Origin: Osedax fenrisi
Lineage: Eukaryota > Annelida > Polychaeta > Sabellida > Siboglinidae
Assembly (NCBI GenBank): GCA_964019155.1
Contig: OZ025243.1
Span: forward strand, 30,951,371 to 31,015,370
Reading direction: 5' to 3'
Length of the DNA: 64,000 nt
Shown here piece by piece: positions 20,864-34,504 of this stretch (position 1 is the first letter of the stretch; each line of letters opens with the position of its first letter). The translations under genes and the position numbers were made by a program. The notes under the pieces are model-generated. The model was given only the letters and a program-made list of their open reading frames with translations. It made no database searches and was not told the DNA's origin.

Positions 20864-23800
20864 AGCCAGCATACAGTACACTATCTGCAGCCGCCGTGTT
20901 GGTATCGCTGTAGAACATAGAAATAGCCAGCGTACACTATCTGCAGCCGCCGTGCTGGTATCGCTGTAGAACATAGAAATAGCCAGCATACACTATCTGC
21001 AGCCGCCGTGCTGGTATCGCTGTAGAACATAGAAATAGCCAGCATACACTATCTGCAGCCGCCGTGCTGGTATCGCTGTAGAACATAGAAATAGCCAGCG
21101 TACACTATCTGCAGCCGCCGTGCTGGTATCGCTGTAGAACATAGAAATAGCCAGCGTACACTATCTGCAGCCGCCGTGCTGGTATCGCTGTAGAACATAG
21201 AAATAGCCAGCATACACTATCTGCAGCCGCCGTGCTGGTATCGCTGTAGAACATAGAAATAGCCAGCATACACTATCTGCAGCCGCCGTGCTGGTATCGC
21301 TGTAGAACATAGAAATAGCCAGCTTACAGTACACTATCTGCAGCCGCCGTGCTGGTATCGCTGTAGAACATAGAAATAGCCAGCATACAGTACACTATCT
21401 GCAGCCGCCGTGTTGGTATCGCTGTAGAACATAGAAATAGCCAGCATACACTATCTGCAGCCGCCGTGCTGGTATCGCTGTAGAACATAGAAATAGCCAG
21501 CGTACACTATCTGCAGCCGCCGTGTTGGTATCGCTGTAGAACATAGAAATAGCCAGCATACACTATCTGCAGCCGCCGTGCTGGTATCGCTGTAGAACAT
21601 AGAAATAGCCAGCATACACTATCTGCAGCCGCCGTGCTGGTATCGCTGTAGAACATAGAAATAGCCAGCATACACTATCTGCAGCCGCCGTGCTGGTATC
21701 GCTGTAGAACATAGAAATAGCCAGCATACACTATCTGCAGCCGCCGTGCTGGTATCGCTGTAGAACATAGAAATAGCCAGCTTACAGTACACTATCTGCA
21801 GCCGCCGTGCTGGTATCGCTGTAGAACATAGAAATAGCCAGCATACAGTACACTATCTGCAGCCGCCGTGTTGGTATCGCTGTAGAACATAGAAATAGCC
21901 AGCGTACACTATCTGCAGCCGCCGTGCTGGTATCGCTGTAGAACATAGAAATAGCCAGCTTACAGTACACTATCTGCAGCCGCCGTGCTGGTATCGCTGT
22001 AGAACATAGAAATAGCCAGCATACAGTACACTATCTGCAGCCGCCGTGTTGGTATCGCTGTAGAACATAGAAATAGCCAGCGTACACTATCTGCAGCCGC
22101 CGTGCTGGTATCGCTGTAGAACATAGAAATAGCCAGCGTACACTATCTGCAGCCGCCGTGTTGGTATCGCTGTAGAACATAGAAATAGCCAGCATACACT
22201 ATCTGCAGCCGCCGTGCTGGTATCGCTGTAGAACATAGAAATAGCCAGCATACACTATCTGCAGCCGCCGTGCTGGTATCGCTGTAGAACATAGAAATAG
22301 CCAGCATACAGTACACTATCTGCAGCCGCCGTGTTGGTATCGCTGTAGAACATAGAAATAGCCAGCATACACTATCTGCAGCCGCCGTGCTGGTATCGCT
22401 GTAGAACATAGAAATAGCCAGCATACAGTACACTATCTGCAGCCGCCGTGTTGGTATCGCTGTAGAACATAGAAATAGCCAGCATACACTATCTGCAGCC
22501 GCCGTGTTGGTATCGCTGTAGAACATAGAAATAGCCAGCGTACACTATCTGCAGCCGCCGTGCTGGTATCGCTGTAGAACATAGAAATAGCCAGCGTACA
22601 CTATCTGCAGCCGCCGTGCTGGTATCGCTGTAGAACATAGAAATAGCCAGCATACAGTACACTATCTGCAGCCGCCGTGTTGGTATCGCTGTAGAACATA
22701 GAAATAGCCAGCGTACACTATCTGCAGCCGCCGTGCTGGTATCGCTGTAGAACATAGAAATAGCCAGCGTACACTATCTGCAGCCGCCGTGTTGGTATCG
22801 CTGTAGAACATAGAAATAGCCAGCATACACTATCTGCAGCCGCCGTGCTGGTATCGCTGTAGAACATAGAAATAGCCAGCATACACTATCTGCAGCCGCC
22901 GTGCTGGTATCGCTGTAGAACATAGAAATAGCCAGCATACACTATCTGCAGCCGCCGTGCTGGTATCGCTGTAGAACATAGAAATAGCCAGCATACACTA
23001 TCTGCAGCCGCCGTGCTGGTATCGCTGTAGAACATAGAAATAGCCAGCTTACACTATCTGCAGCCGCCGTGCTGGTATCGCTGTAGAACATAGAAATAGC
23101 CAGCATACACTATCTGCAGCCGCCGTGCTGGTATCGCTGTAGAACATAGAAATAGCCAGCGTACACTATCTGCAGCCGCCGTGCTGGTATCGCTGTAGAA
23201 CATAGAAATAGCCAGCATACACTATCTGCAGCCGCCGTGCTGGTATCGCTGTAGAACATAGAAATAGCCAGCATACAGTACACTATCTGCAGCCGCCGTG
23301 CTGGTATCGCTGTAGAACATAGAAATAGCCAGCATACACTATCTGCAGCCGCCGTGCTGGTATCGCTGTAGAACATAGAAATAGCCAGCATACAGTACAC
23401 TATCTGCAGCCGCCGTGCTGGTATCGCTGTAGAACATAGAAATAGCCAGCATACACTATCTGCAGCCGCCGTGCTGGTATCGCTGTAGAACATAGAAATA
23501 GCCAGCATACACTATCTGCAGCCGCCGTGCTGGTATCGCTGTAGAACATAGAAATAGCCAGCATACAGTACACTATCTGCAGCCGCCCTGCTGGTATCGC
23601 TGTAGAACATAGAAATAGCCAGCGTACACTATCTGCAGCCGCCGTGCTGGTATCGCTGTAGAACATAGAAATAGCCAGCATACAGTACACTATCTGCAGC
23701 CGCCGTGCTGGTATCGCTGTAGAACATAGAAATAGCCAGCGTACACTATCTGCAGCCGCCGTGCTGGTATCGCTGTAGAACATAGAAATAGCCAGCGTAC

Positions 23801-24873
23801 ACTATCTGCAGCCGCCGTGTTGGTATCGCTGTAGAACATAGAAATAGCCAGCGTACACTATCTGCAGCCGCCGTGCTGGTATCGCTGTAGAACATAGAAA
23901 TAGCCAGCGTACACTATCTGCAGCCGCCGTGCTGGTATCGCTGTAGAACATAGAAATAGCCAGCATACAGTACACTATCTGCAGCCGCCGTGCTGGTATC
24001 GCTGTAGAACATAGAAATAGCCAGCATACACTATCTGCAGCCGCCGTGCTGGTATCGCTGTAGAACATAGAAATAGCCAGCATACAGTACACTATCTGCA
24101 GCCGCCCTGCTGGTATCGCTGTAGAACATAGAAATAGCCAGCGTACACTATCTGCAGCCGCCGTGCTGGTATCGCTGTAGAACATAGAAATAGCCAGCAT
24201 ACAGTACACTATCTGCAGCCGCCGTGCTGGTATCGCTGTAGAACATAGAAATAGCCAGCGTACACTATCTGCAGCCGCCGTGCTGGTATCGCTGTAGAAC
24301 ATAGAAATAGCCAGCGTACACTATCTGCAGCCGCCGTGTTGGTATCGCTGTAGAACATAGAAATAGCCAGCGTACACTATCTGCAGCCGCCGTGCTGGTA
24401 TCGCTGTAGAACATAGAAATAGCCAGCATACACTATCTGCAGCCGCCGTGTTGGTATCGCTGTAGAACATAGAAATAGCCAGCATACACTATCTGCAGCC
24501 GCCGTGCTGGTATCGCTGTAGAACATAGAAGTAGCCAGCGTACACTATCTGCAGCCGCCGTGCTGGTATCGCTGTAGAACATAGAAATAGCCAGCGTACA
24601 CTATCTGCAGCCGCCGTGCTGGTATCGCTGTAGAACATAGAAATAGCCAGCGTACACTATCTGCAGCCGCCGTGCTGGTATCGCTGTAGAACATAGAAAT
24701 AGCCAGCGTACACTATCTGCAGCCGCCGTGCTGGTATCGCTGTAGAACATAGAAATAGCCAGCGTACACTATCTGCAGCCGCCGTGCTGGTATCGCTGTA
24801 GAACATAGAAATAGCCAGCATACAGTACACTATCTGCAGCCGCCGTGTTGGTATCGCTGTAGAACATAGAAAT
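20864..24873. repeat. 4,010-bp minisatellite, 70 units of 56 or 61 bp
   Basis: The unit begins AGCCAGCATACACTATCTGC, continues AGCCGCCGTGCTGGTATCGC and ends TGTAGAACATAGAAAT. Variation is confined to a few places: base 8 is A, G or, rarely, T; the C in GTGCTGG may be T; and a 5-bp AGTAC insertion makes 61-bp units. I count 18 insertions, and 70x56+18x5 equals 4,010 exactly. The array is GC-rich and sharply bounded. Because 56 and 61 are not multiples of three, and one minus frame always meets TAG, the open frames over it are accidental. Confidence 0.97.
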
Positions 24874-25450
24874 AGCCGCGTACACACGTCACGTGACGAC
24901 ACCGCAGCGACACTGTCACGTGACATAGTACACGTGCGAATAGCTGCCGATGTGAACCGCCGTGTATACCCCCTGCGCATACGCCTGACCCGTGTATACA
25001 GACATGCGCACGATGCTATCGTCACGTGATAACAGATGTAGACCAACTCTAGCGATTGTTAGCGCCAAGATTCGCGCTTTCAATAGACAATCAAACCTAT
25101 TAGCGATATTCGCATGTATTCGCGAAGTCGGGTATTTCGAGTCGGAATATTCGCCGCCTACAGTACCCCCCCCATAGGTGTCCTATAGGACATGACCTCG
25201 CCGTAAGAGCGCGCGTCACCACGTCTCAGCAGTACAACGGCAGTACCACGTGATGCGTGACCTCTATAGGTGGTATGTCCTTCGTAGGACCCTCTATCGT
25301 GTTGTAAACCCCCCCCCTCCCCGCCCCCACGTGATGTCCTTCTGACCCGTATCGCTACAGCAGCAGCAGCAGCAGCAGCAGCAGTTATAGACCACCACCG
25401 CGCTATGGGAAATGCATACAGTATTGCATAACACTCCACGTAACGTTATA
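24874..25450. promoter_or_regulatory. CpG-rich segment with a cluster of CACGTG boxes
   Basis: TCACGTGA at 24889, 24916 and 25022, and CACGTG at 24931, 25247 and 25328: six E-boxes in 445 bp. The palindromic GTCACGTGA form is the type bound by USF, MITF/TFE and Myc-family bHLH proteins. A (CAG)8-like run lies at 25357-25384. It may be the promoter of the adenylyl cyclase gene or of an unseen gene. Confidence 0.4.
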
Positions 25451-25718
25451 TAATATAGTGAAGACGAATGGAGAATAATATTATATATATATATATAATA
25501 TATATATTAAATATATATATGATTATATAATTGCTGTAGCGGGGATGGAGAAGAATTGATATCGATGTTATATAATGCATGCGTGCACCTATAGGTGGAT
25601 ATATCACACACATCAGTGTGCGGTGCGGCTCGAGATGTGCGGAATACACGTGTGACCCTATAACTACGTGTGAACAACACACACACACTCACATACACAC
25701 ACCCACTCACACACACTC

Positions 25719-25751
<33 letters not shown>

Positions 25752-26459
25752 CTGCATGTACAAATTATACTTATCCGAAAATATAATTATTATATGTTCG
25801 TGTGTGTGCGTGTGAATATGTGTGCGTGTGTTCGTGTATGTGTGAGTGCGTATTTGTATGTAAGTAGTATGTTTTCAGTATATATTCATAAATAATCAGT
25901 ATTAATTACATTTAATAATAGGTGTAAAGCGATCGCTTAGATTAGAAACAGGTTAAATAGTGAAGTGGCCTACTTAAATATGCGCACCGATGTAGTTATG
26001 CAATATATAACGGCGTGTGTATATATACACATATATACACATATATGTGTTATGAATCGATTAGTGTATATATGAGTACTAATAAAACGTTTTATCATTT
26101 ATATAAATAACATTCTACTAACATGCATAACTACCTATATTTATATACAATGGTTCTGTATTATTAATATACATGTGTATATATGTACATATGTTATACT
26201 ATATAATACTATATAATATATATATATATAGCTGCACTCTGATTTACTCCGTGCTATTAATTATTGATGTAGAAGTCATACCTCTATAGCCTGCCGCCTC
26301 CTCCTGTTAGCCTCCCTCCCTAGGTATTACCTGGGGATTACATCTACGGCAGGCTACATCATGCGTATGCAATACATGCATTCAATATGCTAATATGTCA
26401 TTATATATAGATGTACCTATATTTCAATTAATAGTATATCTACGTACACATATGCACCA

Positions 26460-26515
26460 GTAATACCAATACCTCCTATAACCTCGGATGTTGTAGAAGG
26501 TATTGGTAATATACT
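26460..26515. repeat. Short inverted repeat around CCTCCTATAACCTCGG
   Basis: AATACCAATACCT and AGGTATTGGTAAT face each other across a 23-bp loop. Related loop motifs occur near 20647 and 36526, suggesting a small fold-back element family. Confidence 0.5.
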
Positions 26516-28316
26516 ATTACCATTGTGTGTCCTTGTTAAAGAATGTATACATATAACATGTAACAAAAGAGTACTCGCTTCTAAATACATATGTGTATGT
26601 AATGCCTGGTTTATATGCATGCCATTTGTTATATGATACACAGGGACACTACAACATGGGTACGGGGGATATGCCCCCTCACTTTAAAATAAAAACCCCC
26701 CATTTTTACCACACAATTTATTTTGATTGGTTGGTCCCCCTACATACAAAATCGTTCCAGCTCCCCAAAGTGTTACACATATCCAGTATATTGTATTCAT
26801 TATTACATGTGTGTGTATATATTAATAACTACCTAGTATGCCTTTTAGTAGTCAATATTTATAATCAGATTTCACAATGAGCTCAGTTTTTCAGGTCAAA
26901 ATATATTATAATTTTATATATATATATCATTAATATGATTCCCAAATTGTATATCGTATTACATCAGATTATTGATTACATAGATATTTAATTCTAATAC
27001 ATTTTAATTCATATATTGTTAATACACACCATTATAGTATATTAACATACATGATATAATATATATATATATATAGTAGTGATCTACATTTTGTAATCTT
27101 TCAAATTGAGTAAATTCAACTCAGAAATCTTCTAATATTTTTATGATTTGAAAGTTCTAAATCTGAAATCTGATTATTGGTTAAATTTAAGGGTCACGAA
27201 ATTCACGAATTTTTAATTATTAAATTATATTATCCAAGTCATATAATATATGCATCACTATTTTTCTTGTGATTTTATTGTTTGTTTCGAATAGGAATCT
27301 TTAATTTTAGATATACCTACATAATTGTGATTAAATATTGTTAAAAACAACAACAATATAGGATCAAAGAGAAGTTATTCACAAAATGTAGCTAAATACA
27401 TGTATATGTGATATAAGTATACTGATACATGTATATTTAGTTGACTCAGGGGATTATAATATATGCGAAAGAATATATGTCTTGGCCAGACAAATTATGG
27501 TTTTTCAGGGATCATTAGTTCATTCTAAATGAGTGGTTATTTATGGAAACTAAACGTGACTAACTTTAAGCTTTAACTTTAATAGTTTAGACCTTAGCAA
27601 CAAAACAGTGACTATATTATTTTGTATATACAAATGTGTCAAATATTAGAGTTAACTATGTTTTAAATTTTATATTTTATATTCTATTTTAGCGAATACA
27701 TTCAAATATTTAACTGATATCACTAAATTGTGAAGTCTCTAAACGTTTGGTGATGATTTGAAAATATTTTAAGAAATGCAAATTTTTAAATCACCATTAT
27801 ATATCAATACAATATTAATAGGTATAATATTTATTATATTTTTTGGTATAATATCTTATATGTTTAAACAGTGTTGAATAAAATAAATATTTATATATAT
27901 ATATATATATATCATAATAATATTATTATAAGATTTGAAGTATTACCTAAGATTTTGCGAAACAAGAAATGGAAATTTCTCTCCTAAGAAAAATCTTTAG
28001 GATCTTTAGATCTTTATTATTATACGGATGTATAGTTCAATTAAAAACTTACTTTAGAAATTGTAATGCAACATTAACTATCATTAAGATTAGATTAACT
28101 ATTTAGATCAAATATAATTATCATATAATTCATTAGCAAAACATAGATCAACATATCATATTGATTTATCGAAAAAAAATTAAAAAAAATTAAAATACAA
28201 TTACTTTTTTACACTATTAGGGTAACGTTGAATTAGAAAATCAAAATTATTAAAAGTTCAACTCCAAGAATAATAATCTGTTTAGCAAAAACTATACTAA
28301 ATTAATAAAATAATTA

Positions 28317-28361
<45 letters not shown>

Positions 28362-28514
28362 TTATATATATATATATATACATATATAATATCAATAAAA
28401 TAATAACAAAATTACTTATATATAATCATGTATCGGTTCGATATCTAAGGGAAGTTATAATGACTGTCAAGTGACCATCACTTCACGCTCAGTAGATAGT
28501 TGTTGTCAACTATT

Positions 28515-28521
28515 TTTTCTC

Positions 28522-28586
<65 letters not shown>
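28515..28586. repeat. (TC)n microsatellite
   Basis: About 35 CT dinucleotides with one early interruption, ending at CGAGTACATGACTCG, itself a short near-palindrome. The Ser/Leu open frame over it is not a gene. Confidence 0.95.
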
Positions 28587-28588
<2 letters not shown>

Positions 28589-29422
28589 AGTACATGACTC
28601 GATACAAGAGAGATTATCGCATAATACACGCTCGCCTGCGTCACATTAGCGTAGTATAAACTAATACAGGGCTAATACATTCTATAGTAACAAAGGGCTA
28701 CAAGGTAGTAACATCGTTTATTAGTATGAGCCGCTTTACCGCTTTGATGCCGCCGCTGCCACCTTGTGGACTATATAGGCCTATAGTATTAAGCGGCGCG
28801 TATTAATGTGGTATTAAGGCGAGCGTGTAATAATGAAATCATGCGGGGGGGGGGGGGGGGGACCTTTATTGTAATGTGGTTACAGCGTATGATACACACA
28901 CGCACATACACGCACACACACGCACATACGGGTGTGTGTAGTACTACGTGTATGATTACCTTCGTGTCCGCGTACACACACATAGGCATGGGCGTACATT
29001 ATCCGTGTATATTAGGGACGCTGGAACTATTCTGTAAATATACACCCTATAAGGGGGGATCAACCACTCAGAATAAATATTGTGGTAAAAGTGGGGGGGG
29101 GACCAATACTAGGAGGTCCCCCTAGATTTTAAAGTGGGGAGGACATATCCCCCCGTCCCCCCTATCGCAGCCCCCCCCCCCTAGTGTGTATACGACGTGT
29201 ACCGCACTATAGTGTGTGTGTGTGTGTGCGTGTGTGTATGTGTGTGTGTATAGTATATATGATGTAGCTACCTACATGTGCGAGTGGCAGTGTGCGGTTA
29301 GAAAACAGAGGTGATCAACTATTACGTAATCTGTCATCACGAACTGTTACGTCATATCGACATTGTGCTGTGAATTGTTCCTTCTGAGCGCTTAATTCTA
29401 GATATATTGTTGCTATAAGTAT

Positions 29423-29482
<60 letters not shown>

Positions 29483-29799
29483 TATATATGTATTACTAAA
29501 TATTATATATTTATTATAGTGTATAGCAAAGTAGAAAATATACAAACTAGCGGCAATAATAGATAGGTGTCTAACCTATGATATATGATACATGTCATGT
29601 TCTTGTTAAATAGATATAGCCTATTATCTACCTAGTAATACATTATAATGAATATATATATATATATATATATATATTTGCAAGGGATTGTCCCATATTA
29701 TGTAATACCACATAAAAGTAAAACAAAGTTATGAGCATATACATAATCAAGGACAGAATAACTGCTAAAGCATATTATATAAAATTATATTTCATAGTG

Positions 29800-29901
29800 A
29801 TCCAGGGGGCATAGGGGTTAATCCTGGGGGCATAAGGGTTGATCCAGGGGGCATAGGAGTTAATCCGGGGTCATAGGGGTTGATCCAGGGGGCATATGGG
29901 T
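29800..29901. repeat. Minisatellite, ~21-bp units, about five copies
   Basis: Variants of ATCCAGGGGGCATAGGGGTT. G-rich on the + strand, with GGGGG and GGGG in nearly every unit, so quadruplex folding is possible. Confidence 0.85.
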
Positions 29902-30226
29902 ACATTTCCCCCACCTGAACATATTGTGTATAAATATCTTAGACCTTAAGCGTCATTTTTACAATTGATCAATATGTAAGTACATTTATGTTGAATACGG
30001 ACCCGTGCCCTCAACTCAATGGAGAGACCGTACGGAATCTGTTAACACAGTACATATTGAAGTTAATTGTGGGTATGCTTATCTGAAAACATGCGTTTAT
30101 CCTCCTCAAATATTATCTGCAGTGGGGATAGGTGGCTTGTGCCTTGGTTATGTGTACAGTGTTATATTGGCTACAGCATGTACGATGTACGATACACATT
30201 GTACATTTCACCCCCTTCACAGATTG

Positions 30227-30272
<46 letters not shown>

Positions 30273-30652
30273 CCAAGATATATATAGCATATTAAATGTA
30301 TTACTATATAAATAATTTTTTTTTAATTTGGTTCCCCTTGGAAATATTTCTGGATCAGTCTCTGATATGTCGCTATTGTTATTCTGCTATTGTTATTCTA
30401 CACTTACTGCTACATGGTATACCATATACGGAGGCATATTATCTTCTATTTAAGGGTATCCTTAGTATAAGCTAAATATAGCTTCTGGGTATCCCTCCGA
30501 TTATTATAGCCAATATTCCGTAAATAAATTCATTCATTTACTGTTAATATCAAACTTAACGTTTGTCTATAATAATTTAATAAGTTATGTTTACTATTTT
30601 GAGTTTATACACATAATATATATTATATATACTATGTATTACTTTTGAATAG

Positions 30653-30736
30653 ATATCCGCAAGAAGAAAGTGTTAATTGAAAGATATAACGCAGCATCAC
30701 AAACCTTTATCATCCAGCACATCAGAGAAGAGGATG
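30653..30736 (+). CDS. ADCY9: Tentative adenylyl cyclase C1b-linker exon
   Basis: Two bases, 27 codons ([20 protein letters not shown], then QHIREED) and one base. Acceptor TTTTGAATAG; donor GATG|GTTAGA, the same donor style as the neighbours. Its final G joins AC at 33861 to give Asp and a continuous frame. The C1b linker varies greatly between species, so homology cannot be judged by eye; phase agreement and an open frame in AT-rich DNA are the only support. Confidence 0.45.
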
Positions 30737-30870
30737 GTTAGATGACCTAGTGCTATCACTACTGTGTATTCATTGTACATGAGCCTTATACAATCAGCAA
30801 TTTAAAAACTAGGCATATATTTAAAATAATCTATTATTATTATTTATACAAATTTATTTATATACAAATT

Positions 30871-30901
<31 letters not shown>

Positions 30902-31221
30902 TAGTTATTAATACCAACATATTTATTGTTGGGATATTTATCTGTAAATATATATTGAGTTATATTTAGTAAATATATATAGAATTTTAATTGTTAATTT
31001 ATCAAATCATGTTGTAGAAATTAAACACAAGATTATGATATATTATATCATAATAGTCAATAATGTAATAAATTACAACGATGTTTAATTCCTTGACCTT
31101 CACAATAAATAGTTATAAAGACTTGGTTTATAACTGGTAAAAAAAAGCAAATCGCAGGAAAACTAGAACAAAAAGATTCATCACTGATAGAAAATAGTAT
31201 AATGGAAAATGTTAGTTATAT

Positions 31222-31266
<45 letters not shown>

Positions 31267-34200
31267 ATGGATGGATTATTAAATAATATAATTAATTTAA
31301 AAAATGGTTTTAAATATATGCACATTTTCTAAATATTTAATCAGATATATTTCTATAAATAATATTCACGAATCATAAATTATATCTAAAATATAATATT
31401 TAAATGTCATTAAGTTATAAATAGTATTATTATTATTAATGCTAAATTAAAATAATTTATTTATTTTAAATTTCACATGAGAAACTTATATATATTAACC
31501 TATTAACCAATATATTAAGATATACAATGTAATAGATTTCATTATTTGTAGTGCTTGGGTATAAATTCTGTACTAAAATCTACTATCAAATAACACATCA
31601 ATACAATGTATTGAATACATATCAACAGTAAAATTATAACTGTTATGTATAAATCTATATATAAAATATAAGGAAAATATTATTCGATTAACTCTCCATT
31701 GTATACGTCATATAATAATTCTTAAAAAAATAAATTAAATTATATAAAATCTAGTTAATTTTTTCACTCTATATAAATATATATTTATAATATATTTATC
31801 CTCGATTTCACATTCACATAACTATAATACAAATAATGATTTATTAAAGAGTTGTCCTCCATGTATATGATACGTTAGAATAATATACAAATGTATGTGT
31901 AGATATTTCGTACACTATATGTATTGTAGACTTCACCCTGTGAGATAATGATATTGTGAAAAGCAATTCTTTTTTTTGTGATACCCATATAGTGATATTT
32001 AAAGACTCTATAAACAAAATAATTATTATTATAATATTATATTAATATTTCTGTAATTATATATATAGATAGATAGATAAATAGTTTATTGTTTAGCAAC
32101 ACGAATACAATTATAATAATAGTAGTGAATTTAAAATAAAGCGAAACAAACCGACACGAAACAAGAAATTAAATAAATATATTATAAAATTGATAAAAAA
32201 ATTGATTTAAAAGGGGCCGTGTAAAAATATGTAAAATAACTAATTTTACGGTACTAATTTATATGTTAATTATTAATCTTAATTATACTTAAATATATGA
32301 TATAAAAAATAAATATTTATCCTCGTATATTTCTATGGTTAAATAATAATTGCAAATAATTATTAATATACATATCATAGTAGCATTCTAAAGAAATCTG
32401 TTACCATGATAACTTTTTGTAAAGTTTTATATATTATTATATTTCAATAATTTTATAGACGCAAAGTATTTATTTGTAAATTAATAATGAAATAATTTAT
32501 TTGTATTTAATTAAATATTACTAAAATATTGCCAAAATATTGCCAAAATATTACTAAAATATACATATTAATTAAATAAATTCGATTATAATTGTAATAT
32601 GTTTTATATATTATATTTGTCGATACATTACAATATTGTATACGTATTACATTATGTTACGACATGAATATAATCATATTCGATTTGCACGAGCAACTCG
32701 AAGAGTTTAAGGTTTGCTGCGTGTTCTCTACATGCTCATGTGATATCATTGTAGGACAACATATCCCACAATGGAGTGCACACTAGTCTATGTAAACAGG
32801 AGTCCTACTGCGTGGAAAAAGGTTAATATGTGTACACTTGGAATTGATTAGCAATCTATTTAATTATATTGTAGATGAAATGTGTATACCGAGTTATAAT
32901 TTGTATTAACACCGATCGATATATATATATACTATGACGTAATAGTATCTTCTTCGTTCGTGAATCATGATTAAAATTTAGATTACAAAATTTATATATT
33001 ACGATATTAAATATATTCTTTAATATTTCCTTAAAAGAAAGTTTTCCACGTAGACATGTGTAAGAAAGTATGTAAAATAACGCAGAATTACTCGGATTCT
33101 CTATAATATTGAGTATGCGTGTATGCGCGTGTGTATGTGTGCGTGTGCGCGCGTACCTATGCACTGTTATACATGTGTGTGTGTGTGTGTGTGTGCGGCC
33201 TATACATCACAGATACACACAGATGCGGTGAACACTATGCACTCATGTCTACGCACGCGTGTGTGTGTATGTATGCGTGTATGTATGCGTGTATGTATGC
33301 CCTTATACCTAAACCCCACATGACCAACATTGTTGCGCTAAATAATTATTGCGATACAAATTATATAATATTATATATACAATAACTTTATACGTTAATT
33401 GTATCTATATGTGATATATATATACTATTCAAAAATCATACATATAGAATTATTATTATTAACGATGGGTCTAAATAAATACTTTCGACGAGTCAACACC
33501 AACAACATCGGGCACAACAACCCCGCACTCGTGCATACACAGTTGCCTTACCGCCTACGAAGATTGAAGTCGCCTCACGTGTTTGCTAATAGTCTCAAAG
33601 ACTATTTAAATTTAAACTTAAAGTAACCCATTCCTCGATCTGGTTCCATCTCTATTTTTATATATTATATTGCTACCTTATGTACTGTTATTGTTTCGTT
33701 TTGTTTGTTCGTTCCCAACACCAGTGAGGGTAATCGTTCTTTACCATATTTGGTGTATAAATAAACCATCCTATCCTATTCTTACCTATCCTTACCTATC
33801 CTATCCTTACCTATCCTATCCTTACCTATCCTATCCTTACCTATCCTATCCTATACACAGACGCGGCCAATGCTATGGAGAACAACGCTACCCTCATGCA
33901 AACCCTGCTCGAGCACCGTAAGCAGACCGACATTCAGCTAGTGCACGGCATCGAGGATAACACCAAACAGAATAGACACGATACCATACATAGGTGCGTA
34001 TGTGGGGGTGTGTGTAGACGTGTTTATGGGCGTGTGGGTGGGCCCGTTCATGGGCGCGTGTGTAGGTATGCTGATGAGGCGTGTGTAGTAGTAGTTGTAG
34101 TAATAGTAGTAGTAGTATAATTTATATATTATTTAAAATCCAATTCTAAATAAATAGTTCGGAAGTGAGATGTAATAATAATACTAATAAAGACGTGTAC

Positions 34201-34436
34201 CTGGTTATGGTTATGTGTGTATGTGTGTGTGTACTTGTATATGTGTGTGTGTGTACTTGTATGCATGTATGTGTGTGTATGTGTGTGTGTGAGTGTGACG
34301 TAGCCGGTAATGCTGATTCTTTATGTTGATTCATCGGCGGCCTGAGAATATATTATTGATTTTCCAATTATATTTATACAATACACCTAATATTATATAT
34401 TATATATATATATAGATATATAGATACACATATGTA

Positions 34437-34504
<68 letters not shown>

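Larger units (their letters stand above)
25451..30652. other. Region before the first recognised adenylyl cyclase exon
   Basis: Mostly AT-rich, with (TA) at 28322-28382, 29428-29480 and 30230-30266; (TC)n at 28515-28586; and G runs at 28843-28861 and 29090. Two G/C-rich blocks (26663-26750 and 29050-29150) are inverted relatives. A 21-bp minisatellite lies at 29800-29901. No C1 catalytic-domain exon was recognised, although one is expected somewhere upstream. Confidence 0.5.

Noticed and set aside
20864..24873. The 56-bp array as a CRISPR array or a repeat-protein gene
   Set aside because: There are no variable spacers: whole units are repeated. The window is animal nuclear DNA. The open frames (up to 166 codons) exist only because unit lengths of 56 and 61 shift frames past a TAG that recurs in every unit.
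32665..32787. A 40-codon open frame (with HEQLEEFK) as a cyclase exon
   Set aside because: It resembles no cyclase segment, lacks a suitable acceptor and does not agree in phase with the neighbouring exons.
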